A DNA stretch of 64,000 nucleotides, from NCBI RefSeq assembly GCF_020171945.1, contig NZ_JAIVAP010000001.1:372001-436000 (forward strand), written 5' to 3'. Within the stretch, counting starts at the first letter, position 1. Each line of letters opens with the position of its first letter. Positions 15,983 to 25,098 of the stretch are shown piece after piece. Under the pieces are notes generated by a model, which had not been told where the DNA came from, made no database searches, and saw only the letters and a list, made by a program, of their open reading frames with translations. The position numbers were made by a program, and so were the translations under genes. The stretch is from Bacillus infantis (GTDB taxonomy: Bacteria; Bacillota; Bacilli; Bacillales; Cytobacillaceae).

Positions 15983-16636
15983 CTATATGGTCACACTTCT
16001 TCTCAGACTTTCAGCGGCTTCCTTTATATCTTCAGCCTGACTGATGCTTGTTATGACAGAAACGCCATCTGCCCCGGCCTGAACTACTGCACGTGCATTG
16101 CGTGGCGTGATCCCGCCTATTCCTACAATTGGTATTGTGATGGCAGACTCCCTCAATTCCTGAATAAGAGCCATTCCCTGAACTGCCTTGGCATCTGCTT
16201 TTGTTGACGTCGGGTAAATGGGGCCAAGACCCAGATAATCTGCTCCCGCCCTGATGGCTTCATTAGCTTCCACAATCGAATGGGCGGATACCCCAAGAAT
16301 CTTATCCCCTATTTTCTCCCGCACTGCTTCGGCTGGCTCGTCGTCCTGCCCGATATGGACGCCGTCTGCGCCGATTTCACATGCCAGTTCTATGTCATCA
16401 TTGACGATAAAAGGGATGCCGCTGGTTCTGCATAATAGCTGGAGCTGTTCTGCCAACAAATATTTTTCTTGGCTGCCAAGACAGCCGGCCCCTTTTTCTC
16501 TGTACTGAAACAGGGAGATTCCGCCTTTAATCGCCTCTTTCATAACCATCTCCGGATTTTTAAGGCAGTTGGTGCTGCCCATGATAAAATAGACCTTCAA
16601 CAGCTCTTTCATTGTTTGACAGTCAATTCGCGCCAT
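15983..16636 (-). CDS. thiE: thiamine phosphate synthase
   Basis: A 217-residue TIM-barrel enzyme that joins HMP pyrophosphate and thiazole phosphate to give thiamine phosphate. Motifs seen: [55 protein letters not shown] and IVGIGGI. Start ATG 16636 ([17 protein letters not shown]) aligns with B. subtilis ThiE and has AGAGGATC upstream; it overlaps the end of thiD by 14 bases. It is the last gene of thiM-thiD-thiE. Confidence 0.95.
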   Translation of the reverse strand: MARIDCQTMKELLKVYFIMGSTNCLKNPEMVMKEAIKGGISLFQYREKGAGCLGSQEKYLLAEQLQLLCRTSGIPFIVNDDIELACEIGADGVHIGQDDEPAEAVREKIGDKILGVSAHSIVEANEAIRAGADYLGLGPIYPTSTKADAKAVQGMALIQELRESAITIPIVGIGGITPRNARAVVQAGADGVSVITSISQAEDIKEAAESLRRSVTI

Positions 16637-17456
16637 ATGCCAGATCCTCTGCTTTCTGTCTATTTTTATAAGCCCAGTGGTTTGTCGGGCCATGGCCGCT
16701 TCCAATCAGCAGATCATCTTCGATGGCTGCCTGAATAAAGTCTTTTCCAAGCCGGACGCTGTCCTTTACGGTAAGCCCCTTCGCCAGGCCTGCCGTAATG
16801 GCTGCTGAAAAGGTGCATCCGGTCCCATGGGTATTGACTGTATCCACCCTCCTTCCTTCAAACACCTCAAAGCTGCTTCCATCAAAAAGCAGATCAGCAG
16901 CAGCTTCTGGGTTTCCTGCATCATGCCCCCCTTTTATGACTACATTGCCGGCGCCAAGCCCGCATAATTTCCTGGCCGCTTCTTTCCGTTCGGCTAATGT
17001 AGAGATTTTCATGCCGGTTATTGCTTCTGCTTCAGGAATATTAGGGGTGATGATGTGGGCCAGCGGCAGCAAATGAGCTTTCAGGGCGGCCATGGCGCTT
17101 TCCTGGAGGAGGCTTGCCCCTCCCTTGGCAATCATCACAGGGTCGACAACCAGCTTGGTCCATTTATAATGGCAGATTACCTCAGAAACAGCTTTAATAA
17201 TGTCTGCATCAAAAAGCATCCCTGTTTTTAAAGCATCCGTCCCCATATCGCTTCCAATACTCTCTATCTGTTTACTGACAGCTTCTGCCGTCATCGGGAA
17301 GACCGCCTGCACGCCAGTAGTGTTCTGAGCGGTTATCGCTGTCAGAGCTGACGTTCCATAGACACCGAGTTCCTGGAAGGTCTTAAGGTCAGCCTGGATT
17401 CCGGCTCCGCCTCCACTGTCTGAACCTGCAATCGTCAATGCTTTCTTAATTGCCAT
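16623..17456 (-). CDS. thiD: HMP/HMP-phosphate kinase
   Basis: A 277-residue ribokinase-fold enzyme that phosphorylates hydroxymethylpyrimidine twice. It begins [21 protein letters not shown], the typical ThiD N-terminus, and has [31 protein letters not shown] and the catalytic anion-hole [13 protein letters not shown]. It overlaps thiM by 11 bases at the start and thiE by 14 at the end, so translation is coupled. Confidence 0.95.
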   Translation of the reverse strand: MAIKKALTIAGSDSGGGAGIQADLKTFQELGVYGTSALTAITAQNTTGVQAVFPMTAEAVSKQIESIGSDMGTDALKTGMLFDADIIKAVSEVICHYKWTKLVVDPVMIAKGGASLLQESAMAALKAHLLPLAHIITPNIPEAEAITGMKISTLAERKEAARKLCGLGAGNVVIKGGHDAGNPEAAADLLFDGSSFEVFEGRRVDTVNTHGTGCTFSAAITAGLAKGLTVKDSVRLGKDFIQAAIEDDLLIGSGHGPTNHWAYKNRQKAEDLAYGAN

Positions 17457-18273
17457 TCTGCAGTTCTCCTTTCAGGACGGTTATGCCGGTCCTTTTTTCA
17501 AGATCATCCGCCTTGACCAGCGCAAGGCAGTTAAGCAGCTCGATTTGGAACGTTCCAGGGCCCTTGCTTCCAGCAGCTTCTGCAGCCATTTCTGCAGATG
17601 CAGAATATACAGCCAGTGCAGCCGCCGCGGCTTTCAGTGAATCCGATTCGATTGCATGGAAAGCGCCTATGACAGAAGACAGCAGGCAGCCGGTTCCTGT
17701 AACCTTCGTGAGAAGGCTGCTTCCGCCTGTAATGCGGACAATAGTTTTTCCATTAGATACGATGTCCTCTTTCCCTGTAACAACAGTTACAGTATTGAAC
17801 AGTTTTGCAGCAAGTTCAGCAATATGCTCAGGATTGCCGGCTTCTCCGCCATCAACCCCTTTTATTTCTCCTCCTTTTCCGGCAAGATGGGATATTTCAG
17901 CCGCATTGCCCCGCAAAATGGAGACCGGCAGCTCTTCAAGAAGGCTTCTGCCTGTTTCGGTCCTGTAAGCTGTTGCTCCTGCCCCAACCGGATCCAGGAT
18001 GATCGGCACCGAGTTTCTTCCCGCTGATAATCCCGCAAGTTTCATAGATTCCACCACAGGAGAAGTAAGTGTGCCGATGTTAAGGACCAGCGCCCCTGCA
18101 ATGCTGGCCATATCGGCAGCTTCTTCTGCAGCATGAGCCATGACCGGCGAGGCCCCTAGAGCCAGCAGGCCGTTAGCGGTAAAATTGGTGACAACCATAT
18201 TGGTGATATTATGTACAAGCGGCTTTTCGGCCCTCAGCTTTTCCAGCATCCCAGCTATGTCTAATGTGTTCAT
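17446..18273 (-). CDS. thiM: hydroxyethylthiazole kinase
   Basis: A 275-residue enzyme that phosphorylates the thiazole moiety for thiamine salvage. Motifs: [44 protein letters not shown] and the catalytic [29 protein letters not shown] precedes ATG 18273. First gene of the thi operon, behind a TPP riboswitch and terminator, so it should be repressed when thiamine is plentiful. Confidence 0.95.
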   Translation of the reverse strand: MNTLDIAGMLEKLRAEKPLVHNITNMVVTNFTANGLLALGASPVMAHAAEEAADMASIAGALVLNIGTLTSPVVESMKLAGLSAGRNSVPIILDPVGAGATAYRTETGRSLLEELPVSILRGNAAEISHLAGKGGEIKGVDGGEAGNPEHIAELAAKLFNTVTVVTGKEDIVSNGKTIVRITGGSSLLTKVTGTGCLLSSVIGAFHAIESDSLKAAAAALAVYSASAEMAAEAAGSKGPGTFQIELLNCLALVKADDLEKRTGITVLKGELQNGN

Positions 18274-18294
18274 TCCTTATTCTCCTTTCAAAAC

Positions 18295-18324
18295 AAAAAA
18301 GCCACGCCCCTGAAAGGACCTGGC
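18295..18324 (-). terminator. riboswitch-controlled terminator before thiM
   Basis: Minus-strand GCCA-G-GTCC-TTTCA-GGGGC-G-TGGC folds into an imperfect stem followed by six T. It lies between the TPP aptamer and the thiM ribosome site, as expected for transcription attenuation. Confidence 0.75.
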
Positions 18325-18358
18325 ATTTGTGCATAAAAATTTAGCAAATTGTTTCTCT

Positions 18359-18460
18359 TCGCTACTTTCCTACGCTGGCATCATCCAGATCAGGTGCAAA
18401 GGGTTAAAAAACGGGCCAGTTTTTCTCTCAGCCTGCTTTCCGCAGGCACCCCCAGTAGTT
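18359..18460 (-). ncRNA. TPP riboswitch (THI element)
   Basis: On the minus strand the conserved blocks occur in order: ACTGGGGGTGCC, GGCTGAGA, AACCCTTTGCACCTGATC, TGGATGATGCCAGCG and TAGGAAAGTAGC. This matches the THI-box consensus apart from one substitution in the AACCCTTTGAACC block. It controls the thiM-thiD-thiE operon. Confidence 0.95.
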
Positions 18461-18523
18461 GCTTATTAGTTTGACAATTACATAGTAACTTTTTTTCTGT
18501 CCCGCGTAAAGCGAAAAACATTT

Positions 18524-21500
18524 TTAAACCATCTCTGCTGAAAAGCGGTAGACCGGCAGTTCAATGAAGATGGATGTGCCCTCTCCTTCACTGCTTTCTG
18601 CCCAGATTTTCCCGTTATGCCTTGCAATGATTTCCCTGGTGATTGAAAGGCCGATGCCATTCCCGGCCGCCCTGCTGTTTTTGCTTGTTTGTGTATAGTT
18701 TCTGTCAAATATGAATGGAAGCCTGGCATCAGGGATGCCGCTGCCGGTATCTGACAGACAGATCCTGACCCGGCCGCCCTTGCCGGCCAGCCTGGCACTC
18801 AGGATCAAACCGCCGGACTCCGTATGTTTGATGCTGTTTGAGATAAGATTTGAGAAGGCCTGAAGCAGCCTGGCGGGATCGGCTTCCACCATCGGCACAT
18901 CTTCAGCATCAGTTTTCTCCAGGTCCAGGACAAAAGAAAGTCCTTTCCTTTCAGCTTCGAATTCAAATTGGTTCCATATACGGGTGAGCACCTGGCCAAG
19001 AGGCAGATAGTCCATCTCAAACCGGATTTGGCCAGCCTCCATCCTGGATAAATCGAATAAATCATGGATCAGGACATTCAGTTCATTCAGGCGGCTTACA
19101 CTCCGCCGCAGAAATTCTTCTTTTTGCTCTTCTGAATCGGCAATCCCATCCTGCACAGCTTCTATATAGCCCTTGATGGCAGCAAGGGGAGATCTCAAGT
19201 CATGTGAAATATCAGATAATATGGTGTTCTTTGCCTGCCTGGCGCGGTCAAGTTCTTTATTGGCCAGCTCCAGCCGGGTATTTGCTTCATTCAGTTCTTC
19301 GGTCCTCCGGGCAACCCTTGCTTCTATCCTCTCATACAGATCGGCATTTTCCAAAGAAATGGCTGCCTGAGAAGCAATCAATTCAAGAACCCGAAGATTC
19401 TCTTTTGTAAATGCATCGGAAATCTGGTTGTTTTCCAGATACATTATCCCTTTTACTTCACCCTTATTCAGAATCGGCAAGCAAAGAAGCGACTTCAGCA
19501 GCATTCTTTTGACATATGGATCTCCTGAAATCAGGCTGTTTTCGCAGGCGTGACCAAGAATGATCCCTTCTCTGCTCAGCTCTGCAAGTTCTATTGCCCG
19601 CTCGGACAGCATTTCTCTTCCATGTACCGGCTCAAAGCGTCCTGGCCGTTCACCCTCACCAGCATATTTTCCGATGGTCCAAATATCATCCCGCTTAAAG
19701 AGGAGAATCCCCCTGTCTGCCCCGCTGTAATGCATGGTGACCTCCAGAAGCCGGGACAGCAGATTCTCAAGCACCACTTCCCTTGATATGCTCTGGGCGG
19801 CGGAAACAAGAGCATACTCATCAAACTGAATGGAATGCCCGCTTTCCGGCTCCTTCAGTAAGGAAATTTTAGTCTCTTGCCGCAGCTTATCTGCCTTGGC
19901 TTCTGCCCCCCAAAGAAGGTATCCTTTAAACGCTTCCGAGAAAAACGAGCTTGCCATCCTGCTATATCCCTGTGCAGAGAAATAGCGGCCTGCACATTCA
20001 TTTGCCAGTGCAGCATCCTGCAGGAAGCCGTTCTTTTCCGCCTCTTGGATGCTTTCATCATATATGTTAAAAAGATTGGAATCTCTCTTGGCAATCCTTC
20101 GGTATTCAGCTTTCAAAAGCAAATACTTATGCCGGAAATTTGAAGGGGAAAGAGCTGCCCAGCGTTTCATTTTCGAAATAGAATCCTTCAGTTTAACGAG
20201 ATGGGAAGCTTTGTTTTTTTTCAATTTTTCCTGTTCATAAAAACGGACAAGCCATAAACCATGATAGAAATGGTATTCAGGAACAATGACCAGCGTCAGC
20301 CTTTTGCTGACAAGCGGTGCCAGTTTCTGAATAAGCTCCTCGGCATACGCAGTTCTCTGAAAAAGATAGCTCATCTGCAGCCGGATCGTATAATGGATGA
20401 TTTTTGCAGAGTCATCATCAAGCACGGGAGTGAAGGTCCAATCATGACTCTCTTTTTCTTTCTTTAAATAGAGGACCCATTCCTCCATCTCCGTCAAAAA
20501 ACCGATTGAAATCGGATACTGAATCCTATTGACGAACCTGATCTGATTCCGGATCCCGTCCAGCGCCTCTTCGAGCGGCGATCCTTTCATAAATATTGTG
20601 ATGACTATGAATGAACTATTAGCACCGGCAAGATGAATATTTCCTGCATCCAGGCAGTATCTCTGTGAATCTGTGAGGTGGTGCAGATTGTCTGAAATCG
20701 GGTTTCTCCAATGGCTGACAAAGCTTCCAAAGACAAACTGCACCCGTCCTTTAATGCCGGTGGCACCAAAATGCTGAGACAGTTTGATTGCCAGCCTCCC
20801 GTAGTCGTAACTGCCCTTGAAATCATTGAATCCTGCGCTTAATATCAGGCTGTAATTATTGAATACCAGGGCGCTTAAGTCTGTCAATCCGTTGTTAAGT
20901 GTGTAGTTCAGTGCCTTCAGCATCAGCATTGTGGCAAGATTCTGATCTGCATGGTAGGATGGAGCGTTCAGGTTGATGAGCGTCTGCAGGATTTGCCTTT
21001 TGTCCCGGTCCGTCATTACAGGGAGAGAAATGATATCCTCTTGGGATTTGCCCCGCAAAGTAAATCTTGCACGAAGAAATTCCAGCACAATGGCACGTTT
21101 GCCGATACTTGGTGCAAAAGTGATCCCGTAGAGTTTAAGTCCTTCTATTCCTGAGTTGACCGCTTCTTTTACTCTGTGCATATGGGTGAATAAAGTGATC
21201 TGCAGATTATAGATTGATAATTTCTCATAGTTAGTCTTTGCATTTTCAAGCACTATACTAAAGGTTTTTTCAGCTTCATCCAATTTTCCTGTCAGGTAAA
21301 AGCATTCACCAAGGCCCTTGAATATTCGGAAGGTCAGTTCATATTTTTCGTTCCAATCTTCCCCTGACAGCTCAAGTGCAGCCTGGAAATAAGAGAGTGC
21401 TTCCCGAAAGGCAGCGGCATCCTTGGCCAATTCCCCGGCAGCGGCATTCCATTCCGCCAGTGGGTGCCTTTCTTTCACTTCAAGCAGTTCACTGCAGGAA

Positions 21501-23698
21501 TTCAAATGGTGGACAATCTGGAAAATGCGGGCATGTGAATCCTCCTTCATGCTGACAAGCAGCCTGCCGATCCTCAAATGTGAGGCATTCTGTTCTTCCA
21601 TGTTCATAGACTGATAGACTGCCTGCTGGACGGTATCGTGAAGGAAGCTGTACTCTGTTGGCATAGCATCCACATAGCCGCTGGAATGAATATATTTGTA
21701 TAAAGGATCTTTAGGGAGGATAAAGCCTGATTCAAGTGCCATCCAGAGAGATTCAGCGAGCCAGCCCGGCCGGTCTTCGAACAGGAGTGAAAGAGTTTTG
21801 AAATCAAACCTGTTTCCAAAACAGGAGGCAGCCTTTAGAATCTCTTTAGCTTTTTCAGGCAGCTTCTGAAAACGCTCTTCCATAAAGCCGGATATTCCGT
21901 CATTTATTGGCCTGTCCATTATTTTTCCCATATCAGCTCTCCATTTTCTTTCTTCCGGATTGCTAGTGATAAAGCCATCCTCAAAATAGGAAAGAAGGAG
22001 CTGGCTGATGAACAGCGGGTTCCCCCCGGTAATCCTGTGCAAAAGCCCTCCCAGTTCTAATGCTGTTTCCCCATTATCTCTCAGGGCATTACCTACCCAT
22101 TCATGAACCTCCCCTTGGCTGAGAGTGCGGACCGGGATGTGATGGATGGCAGCTTCTCCTTCCCCCAGCTTGGCAAGTGTCATTCTTACTGGATGGCCGG
22201 GTCCTGTTTCATTGTCCCTGTATGCACAGATAAGCATAAAATGGGGAATCATCCCCTTCAGCAGGAGGTATTCAATCAGCTCCAGCGAAGCAATATCTGC
22301 CCACTGAAGATCATCCAGAAAGAGCACAAGCGGATGCTTTTCATCGGCAAACAAGCATACAAGCTGGTGGATATGAAACAAAAATTGCTGATGTGCGTCT
22401 GCCCCATTCGGCTCTTCTTCTGCAGCCTGCTCTCCCATAAGCATGCCCAGCTCAGGTATAACTGAGAAAAGGGCGGCATAATTGCCGGTAAAGCCTTCCT
22501 TCAATTTAGTTGCCCATTTTTCTTTGCGGCTTCCGCTTTCCAGCATTACCTGGAGAACGAGAGAACGGAATGCCGCAATGATAGGGGCATAAGGCATCTG
22601 CCTTTGCAGCATGTCATATTTTCCAGAAACAAAATAGCCTTTTTCCCGGATAAGCGGCTTTTGGATCTCGTGTACAAGAGCGGTCTTTCCCATCCCGGGA
22701 GAACCTGGCAGGAACACGGCGCATGAACTCCCGCGGCTAACCTCCTCAAAAACATTAAGTATTTCTCTTTTTTCAATTTCCCGTCCATACAGCTTCCTTC
22801 CGGTTTCAAACAGCATACTGTCATCGTCTGTACCAAGTGGATATACTTCCTGCTGCCTGCCGGACTTCAGATTTTCCGCGGCGCGGAGAAGATCGGCGCG
22901 CATACCGAAAGCACTGCTGTATCGATTTTCAGGCATTTTTTCAAGCAGCTTCATGATAATTGAGTTAATTACAGGCGGAATGTCAGGATTTGAGTCACAG
23001 GGATCCTTTACACTTTTTGCCAGATGCTCGTACACAAGCTCAAGCGGTTCCTTAGCCTTGAAAGGCAATTCACCGGTAAATAATTCATAGAATACACTTC
23101 CTGCTGAGTAGAAATCTGAACGGTAATCAACGAGCCTGTTCAATCTTCCAGTTTGTTCAGGGGATATGTAAGGCAAATGGGCCAAATTAGCCAGACTGGC
23201 AGCGTTCAAGGAGGGGTGCTCTTCCTTTAAAAGCGTTGACTGTCCGAAACCGGTAATTTTCAGCTTGCCATCAATGGGGTTTAATAGAATATTTCCTGGA
23301 TTAACCGATTTATGGATAATATGCTGCTGGTGTACCTGCAGGATTGCCCCTGCAAGTTTGGCAGAAATGTCCAGCATCTCTGTCAGGTCGGCATTATTTG
23401 TGCTGCAGAACTCCCTTAAGGTTATACAAGGAAAGTACCTGCAGACCATATATGGCTTTTTTAAATGCAGGATTAACTCTTCGGCTTTTAGGATGCTGTC
23501 TTCTTCCATTTCCTTTGTGAGATGGAATTCATGGACAAGAGCGGCGATCTCCATATCTGACAGCACATCGTTTTTATATGTCTTAATCAGCACCTGCTCC
23601 CTGCCTTTGAGTGAGTAGCCTTTCAGAAACATGAATTCTTCATTTTCGGTTTCTGCGGCAATCAGCCTGTATCCAGGAAGATTGATATTCTCTATCAT
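18524..23698 (-). CDS. giant hybrid sensor: pseudokinase-AAA ATPase-helical repeats-GAF-histidine kinase
   Basis: A 1,724-residue cytosolic sensor without membrane segments. Residues ~8-285 have a Ser/Thr-kinase fold (VLIKTYKN, YISPEQTGRLN, SDFYSAGSVFYELFTGELPF), but the catalytic loop reads IHKSVNPGNIL (Asp replaced by Ser) and the DFG motif reads GFG, so phosphotransfer by this domain is unlikely. An AAA_16 module follows (Walker A GSPGMGKTAL ~335, Walker B LFLDDLQWAD ~463), then about 550 residues of helical, TPR-like repeats, a GAF domain (~1300-1450), a coiled coil, a HisKA domain with H ~1500 (SDISHDLRSPLAA) and an ATPase domain (NLISNSIKH, DTGSGIP, GNGIGLSI). AGAGGGTGA supports ATG 23698. 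The response regulator at 23935 is the likely partner. Confidence 0.93.
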   Translation of the reverse strand: MIENINLPGYRLIAAETENEEFMFLKGYSLKGREQVLIKTYKNDVLSDMEIAALVHEFHLTKEMEEDSILKAEELILHLKKPYMVCRYFPCITLREFCSTNNADLTEMLDISAKLAGAILQVHQQHIIHKSVNPGNILLNPIDGKLKITGFGQSTLLKEEHPSLNAASLANLAHLPYISPEQTGRLNRLVDYRSDFYSAGSVFYELFTGELPFKAKEPLELVYEHLAKSVKDPCDSNPDIPPVINSIIMKLLEKMPENRYSSAFGMRADLLRAAENLKSGRQQEVYPLGTDDDSMLFETGRKLYGREIEKREILNVFEEVSRGSSCAVFLPGSPGMGKTALVHEIQKPLIREKGYFVSGKYDMLQRQMPYAPIIAAFRSLVLQVMLESGSRKEKWATKLKEGFTGNYAALFSVIPELGMLMGEQAAEEEPNGADAHQQFLFHIHQLVCLFADEKHPLVLFLDDLQWADIASLELIEYLLLKGMIPHFMLICAYRDNETGPGHPVRMTLAKLGEGEAAIHHIPVRTLSQGEVHEWVGNALRDNGETALELGGLLHRITGGNPLFISQLLLSYFEDGFITSNPEERKWRADMGKIMDRPINDGISGFMEERFQKLPEKAKEILKAASCFGNRFDFKTLSLLFEDRPGWLAESLWMALESGFILPKDPLYKYIHSSGYVDAMPTEYSFLHDTVQQAVYQSMNMEEQNASHLRIGRLLVSMKEDSHARIFQIVHHLNSCSELLEVKERHPLAEWNAAAGELAKDAAAFREALSYFQAALELSGEDWNEKYELTFRIFKGLGECFYLTGKLDEAEKTFSIVLENAKTNYEKLSIYNLQITLFTHMHRVKEAVNSGIEGLKLYGITFAPSIGKRAIVLEFLRARFTLRGKSQEDIISLPVMTDRDKRQILQTLINLNAPSYHADQNLATMLMLKALNYTLNNGLTDLSALVFNNYSLILSAGFNDFKGSYDYGRLAIKLSQHFGATGIKGRVQFVFGSFVSHWRNPISDNLHHLTDSQRYCLDAGNIHLAGANSSFIVITIFMKGSPLEEALDGIRNQIRFVNRIQYPISIGFLTEMEEWVLYLKKEKESHDWTFTPVLDDDSAKIIHYTIRLQMSYLFQRTAYAEELIQKLAPLVSKRLTLVIVPEYHFYHGLWLVRFYEQEKLKKNKASHLVKLKDSISKMKRWAALSPSNFRHKYLLLKAEYRRIAKRDSNLFNIYDESIQEAEKNGFLQDAALANECAGRYFSAQGYSRMASSFFSEAFKGYLLWGAEAKADKLRQETKISLLKEPESGHSIQFDEYALVSAAQSISREVVLENLLSRLLEVTMHYSGADRGILLFKRDDIWTIGKYAGEGERPGRFEPVHGREMLSERAIELAELSREGIILGHACENSLISGDPYVKRMLLKSLLCLPILNKGEVKGIMYLENNQISDAFTKENLRVLELIASQAAISLENADLYERIEARVARRTEELNEANTRLELANKELDRARQAKNTILSDISHDLRSPLAAIKGYIEAVQDGIADSEEQKEEFLRRSVSRLNELNVLIHDLFDLSRMEAGQIRFEMDYLPLGQVLTRIWNQFEFEAERKGLSFVLDLEKTDAEDVPMVEADPARLLQAFSNLISNSIKHTESGGLILSARLAGKGGRVRICLSDTGSGIPDARLPFIFDRNYTQTSKNSRAAGNGIGLSITREIIARHNGKIWAESSEGEGTSIFIELPVYRFSAEMV

Positions 23699-23725
23699 AA
23701 TGGTCACCCTCTTATTTAAGCGAAA

Positions 23726-23769
23726 CTTTAATACGGCTTTAATAAAACTTTAACTTTCCATTTTATAAT
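23726..23769 (+). promoter_or_regulatory. three 11-bp-phased CTTTAA boxes and a -10 in the divergent promoter region
   Basis: CTTTAA starts at 23726, 23737 and 23748, exactly one per 11 bases, a spacing used by OmpR/PhoB-type regulators that bind as head-to-tail dimers. A perfect TATAAT (23764-23769) follows 10 bases after the last box, with no good -35, as at activated promoters. It lies between the giant kinase gene and the SinI-like gene. Confidence 0.6.
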
Positions 23770-23804
23770 GTAGTCAAAGAGAAGAATAGTCTGGAGGAAT
23801 GGGC

Positions 23805-23948
23805 ATGAAGAAGGAAGAGAAAGCACTCTCTTATGAACATGATTTGTATGAATGGATAAGTTTAATGGAAGAAGCAATAAAGCTTGGCATGACGGCTGAT
23901 GAAGTCAGGGAATTCTTTAAAGCCGCCAAAAAGCTTAACCTCCATTGA
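23805..23948 (+). CDS. SinI-like anti-repressor domain protein
   Basis: A 47-residue protein beginning MKKEEKALSYEHDLYEWI. The segment LYEWISLMEEAIKLGMTADE followed by VREFFKAAKK matches the SinI/SinR dimerisation helix pair (in SinI: WVELMVEA, then SPEEIRKYL). SinI binds the master biofilm repressor SinR and blocks it. GGAGG seven bases upstream selects ATG 23805. The gene sits on the strand opposite to the kinase and response regulator, between them, behind the CTTTAA boxes, and its last 14 bases overlap the end of the response regulator gene. No SinR gene is adjacent. Confidence 0.72.
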   Translation: MKKEEKALSYEHDLYEWISLMEEAIKLGMTADEVREFFKAAKKLNLH

Positions 23949-24636
23949 ATTTATAGCCTATGCCCCTGACTGTGGTGATATATTCCGGACGGGCTGGGTC
24001 CTGTTCGATTTTCTTGCGTAGATTGCTGATATGGACCATGACAGTCCTTATATCCCCTAAGCTTTCTTTTCCCCAAATAGAATCGAATAGATGCTCGGCA
24101 CTGAATACACGGCCGGCGTTTTCAGCGAAGCAGCAGAGCAGCTGATATTCCTTTGCAGCCAGAGAGATTGGCTTTCCTTCCCTCGTCACCTCACAGCTGG
24201 CCCTGTCAATTGCCAGCTTCCCAAATATTAATGCCTGCCCATAATTAGCCTTTGGACTTTCTGACAGCTCTTTGAATCTTCTAATATGGCTCTTTACCTT
24301 AGCCACGAGCACTGGAGGGCTGAACGGTTTCGTTACATAGTCATCCCCGCCTATCCTGTGTCCGATTATCTGGTCTATATCATCTTCCCTTCCGCTAAGG
24401 AAAAGGATTGGAACCTTTGTTATCGTTCTGAGGATACGGCAAACCTCAAATCCATCCATATCCGGCAAAGCCACATCAAGGATGATCAAATGCGGCTCCA
24501 GGCTTTCTGCCAGATGCACCGCCTCAGTCCCTGTTGCTGCAAAGGCAAGCCTGAAGCCTTCTTTATATAAATATGCCTTTTGAATATCCTGTATATCAGG
24601 ATCATCATCAACCAGCAGAATCAATTCACCAGTCAT
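23935..24636 (-). CDS. OmpR/PhoB-family response regulator
   Basis: A 233-residue two-domain regulator. The receiver domain covers residues 5-118 with the acidic pocket VDDDPD, the phosphoacceptor in IILDVALPDMDG, Ser in FLSGRED and Lys in TKPFSPP. The C-terminal winged helix (residues ~135-233) includes LAAKEYQLLCCFAEN, VMVHISNLRKKIE and TVRGIGYKF. It lies upstream of, and on the same strand as, the giant kinase gene but with the SinI-like gene between them. AAAGGGGG nine bases before ATG 24636 favours this start over the one eight codons earlier. It is the best candidate to bind the 11-bp repeats. Confidence 0.92.
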   Translation of the reverse strand: MTGELILLVDDDPDIQDIQKAYLYKEGFRLAFAATGTEAVHLAESLEPHLIILDVALPDMDGFEVCRILRTITKVPILFLSGREDDIDQIIGHRIGGDDYVTKPFSPPVLVAKVKSHIRRFKELSESPKANYGQALIFGKLAIDRASCEVTREGKPISLAAKEYQLLCCFAENAGRVFSAEHLFDSIWGKESLGDIRTVMVHISNLRKKIEQDPARPEYITTVRGIGYKFNGG

Positions 24637-24727
24637 AGTAAGCTTCCCCCTTTTTAACATACAAGGAAAAAATTAACACTACTGATATATTATAGCATCC
24701 TAAATAGCTTTTTATTGAATAAATCTT

Positions 24728-24756
24728 CTGACAGAGGTATTTAAATGTTTTATGAT
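24728..24756 (+). promoter_or_regulatory. sigma-A-type promoter of the structured RNA
   Basis: CTGACA, 17-base spacer, TATGAT: five of six matches in both boxes. Transcription would start near 24763. Confidence 0.65.
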
Positions 24757-24762
24757 CAAGGC

Positions 24763-25013
24763 GTAGGGTAAAGAAAAAAGGCAAGCCAATTTATCGAAGG
24801 GACTGATAAACGATGAATCGATTAGCAGCGACTTCTGATTTTGGCATCATAATGGAAGGTTCCTTTGTTTTCCGTTCACAAGGAACCCTGGTGCTTAATC
24901 GGTGGACTTAGAACCGATTCGGCCGCAAAGCTGAACCTTCCGTGTCCCCTTTAGGGGAAATTAGCTGCTTATGCAGCAGAAAGCGCAGGCCTTATGGCTT
25001 GCGCTTTTTCTAT
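24763..25013 (+). ncRNA. structured RNA of ~250 nt, unknown class, ending in an intrinsic terminator
   Basis: GGAAGGTTC (from 24854) pairs with GAACCTTCC (to 24941), enclosing two further hairpins: TCCTTTG/CAAGGA and AATCGGT/ACCGATT, a three-way junction. CCCCTTTAGGGG and GCTGC/GCAGC hairpins follow, then the terminator AAAGCGCAGGCC-TTAT-GGCTTGCGCTTT with T run (24980-25012). No open frame runs through it. It is either a riboswitch-type leader of the membrane protein gene at 25099 or a separate small RNA. It does not contain the diagnostic blocks of the T-box, SAM, TPP, FMN, lysine, cobalamin, M-box or ydaO classes that I can recall. Confidence 0.6.
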
Positions 25014-25098
25014 GTGAAGAAGCTGCACTTCTTGGGGTATCAGCAAAAAAATGGTAATATATATTTAGGAAAACTAAATAAACAAAGAAGGTTACATC

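Noticed and set aside
17450-18027. Plus-strand frames through thiM and thiD
   Set aside because: Antisense shadows of well-supported thiamine genes.
24763-25013. T-box, ydaO/c-di-AMP, SAM, cobalamin, lysine or M-box riboswitch
   Set aside because: None of the diagnostic conserved blocks (for example the T-box AGGGTGGNACCGCG) is present.
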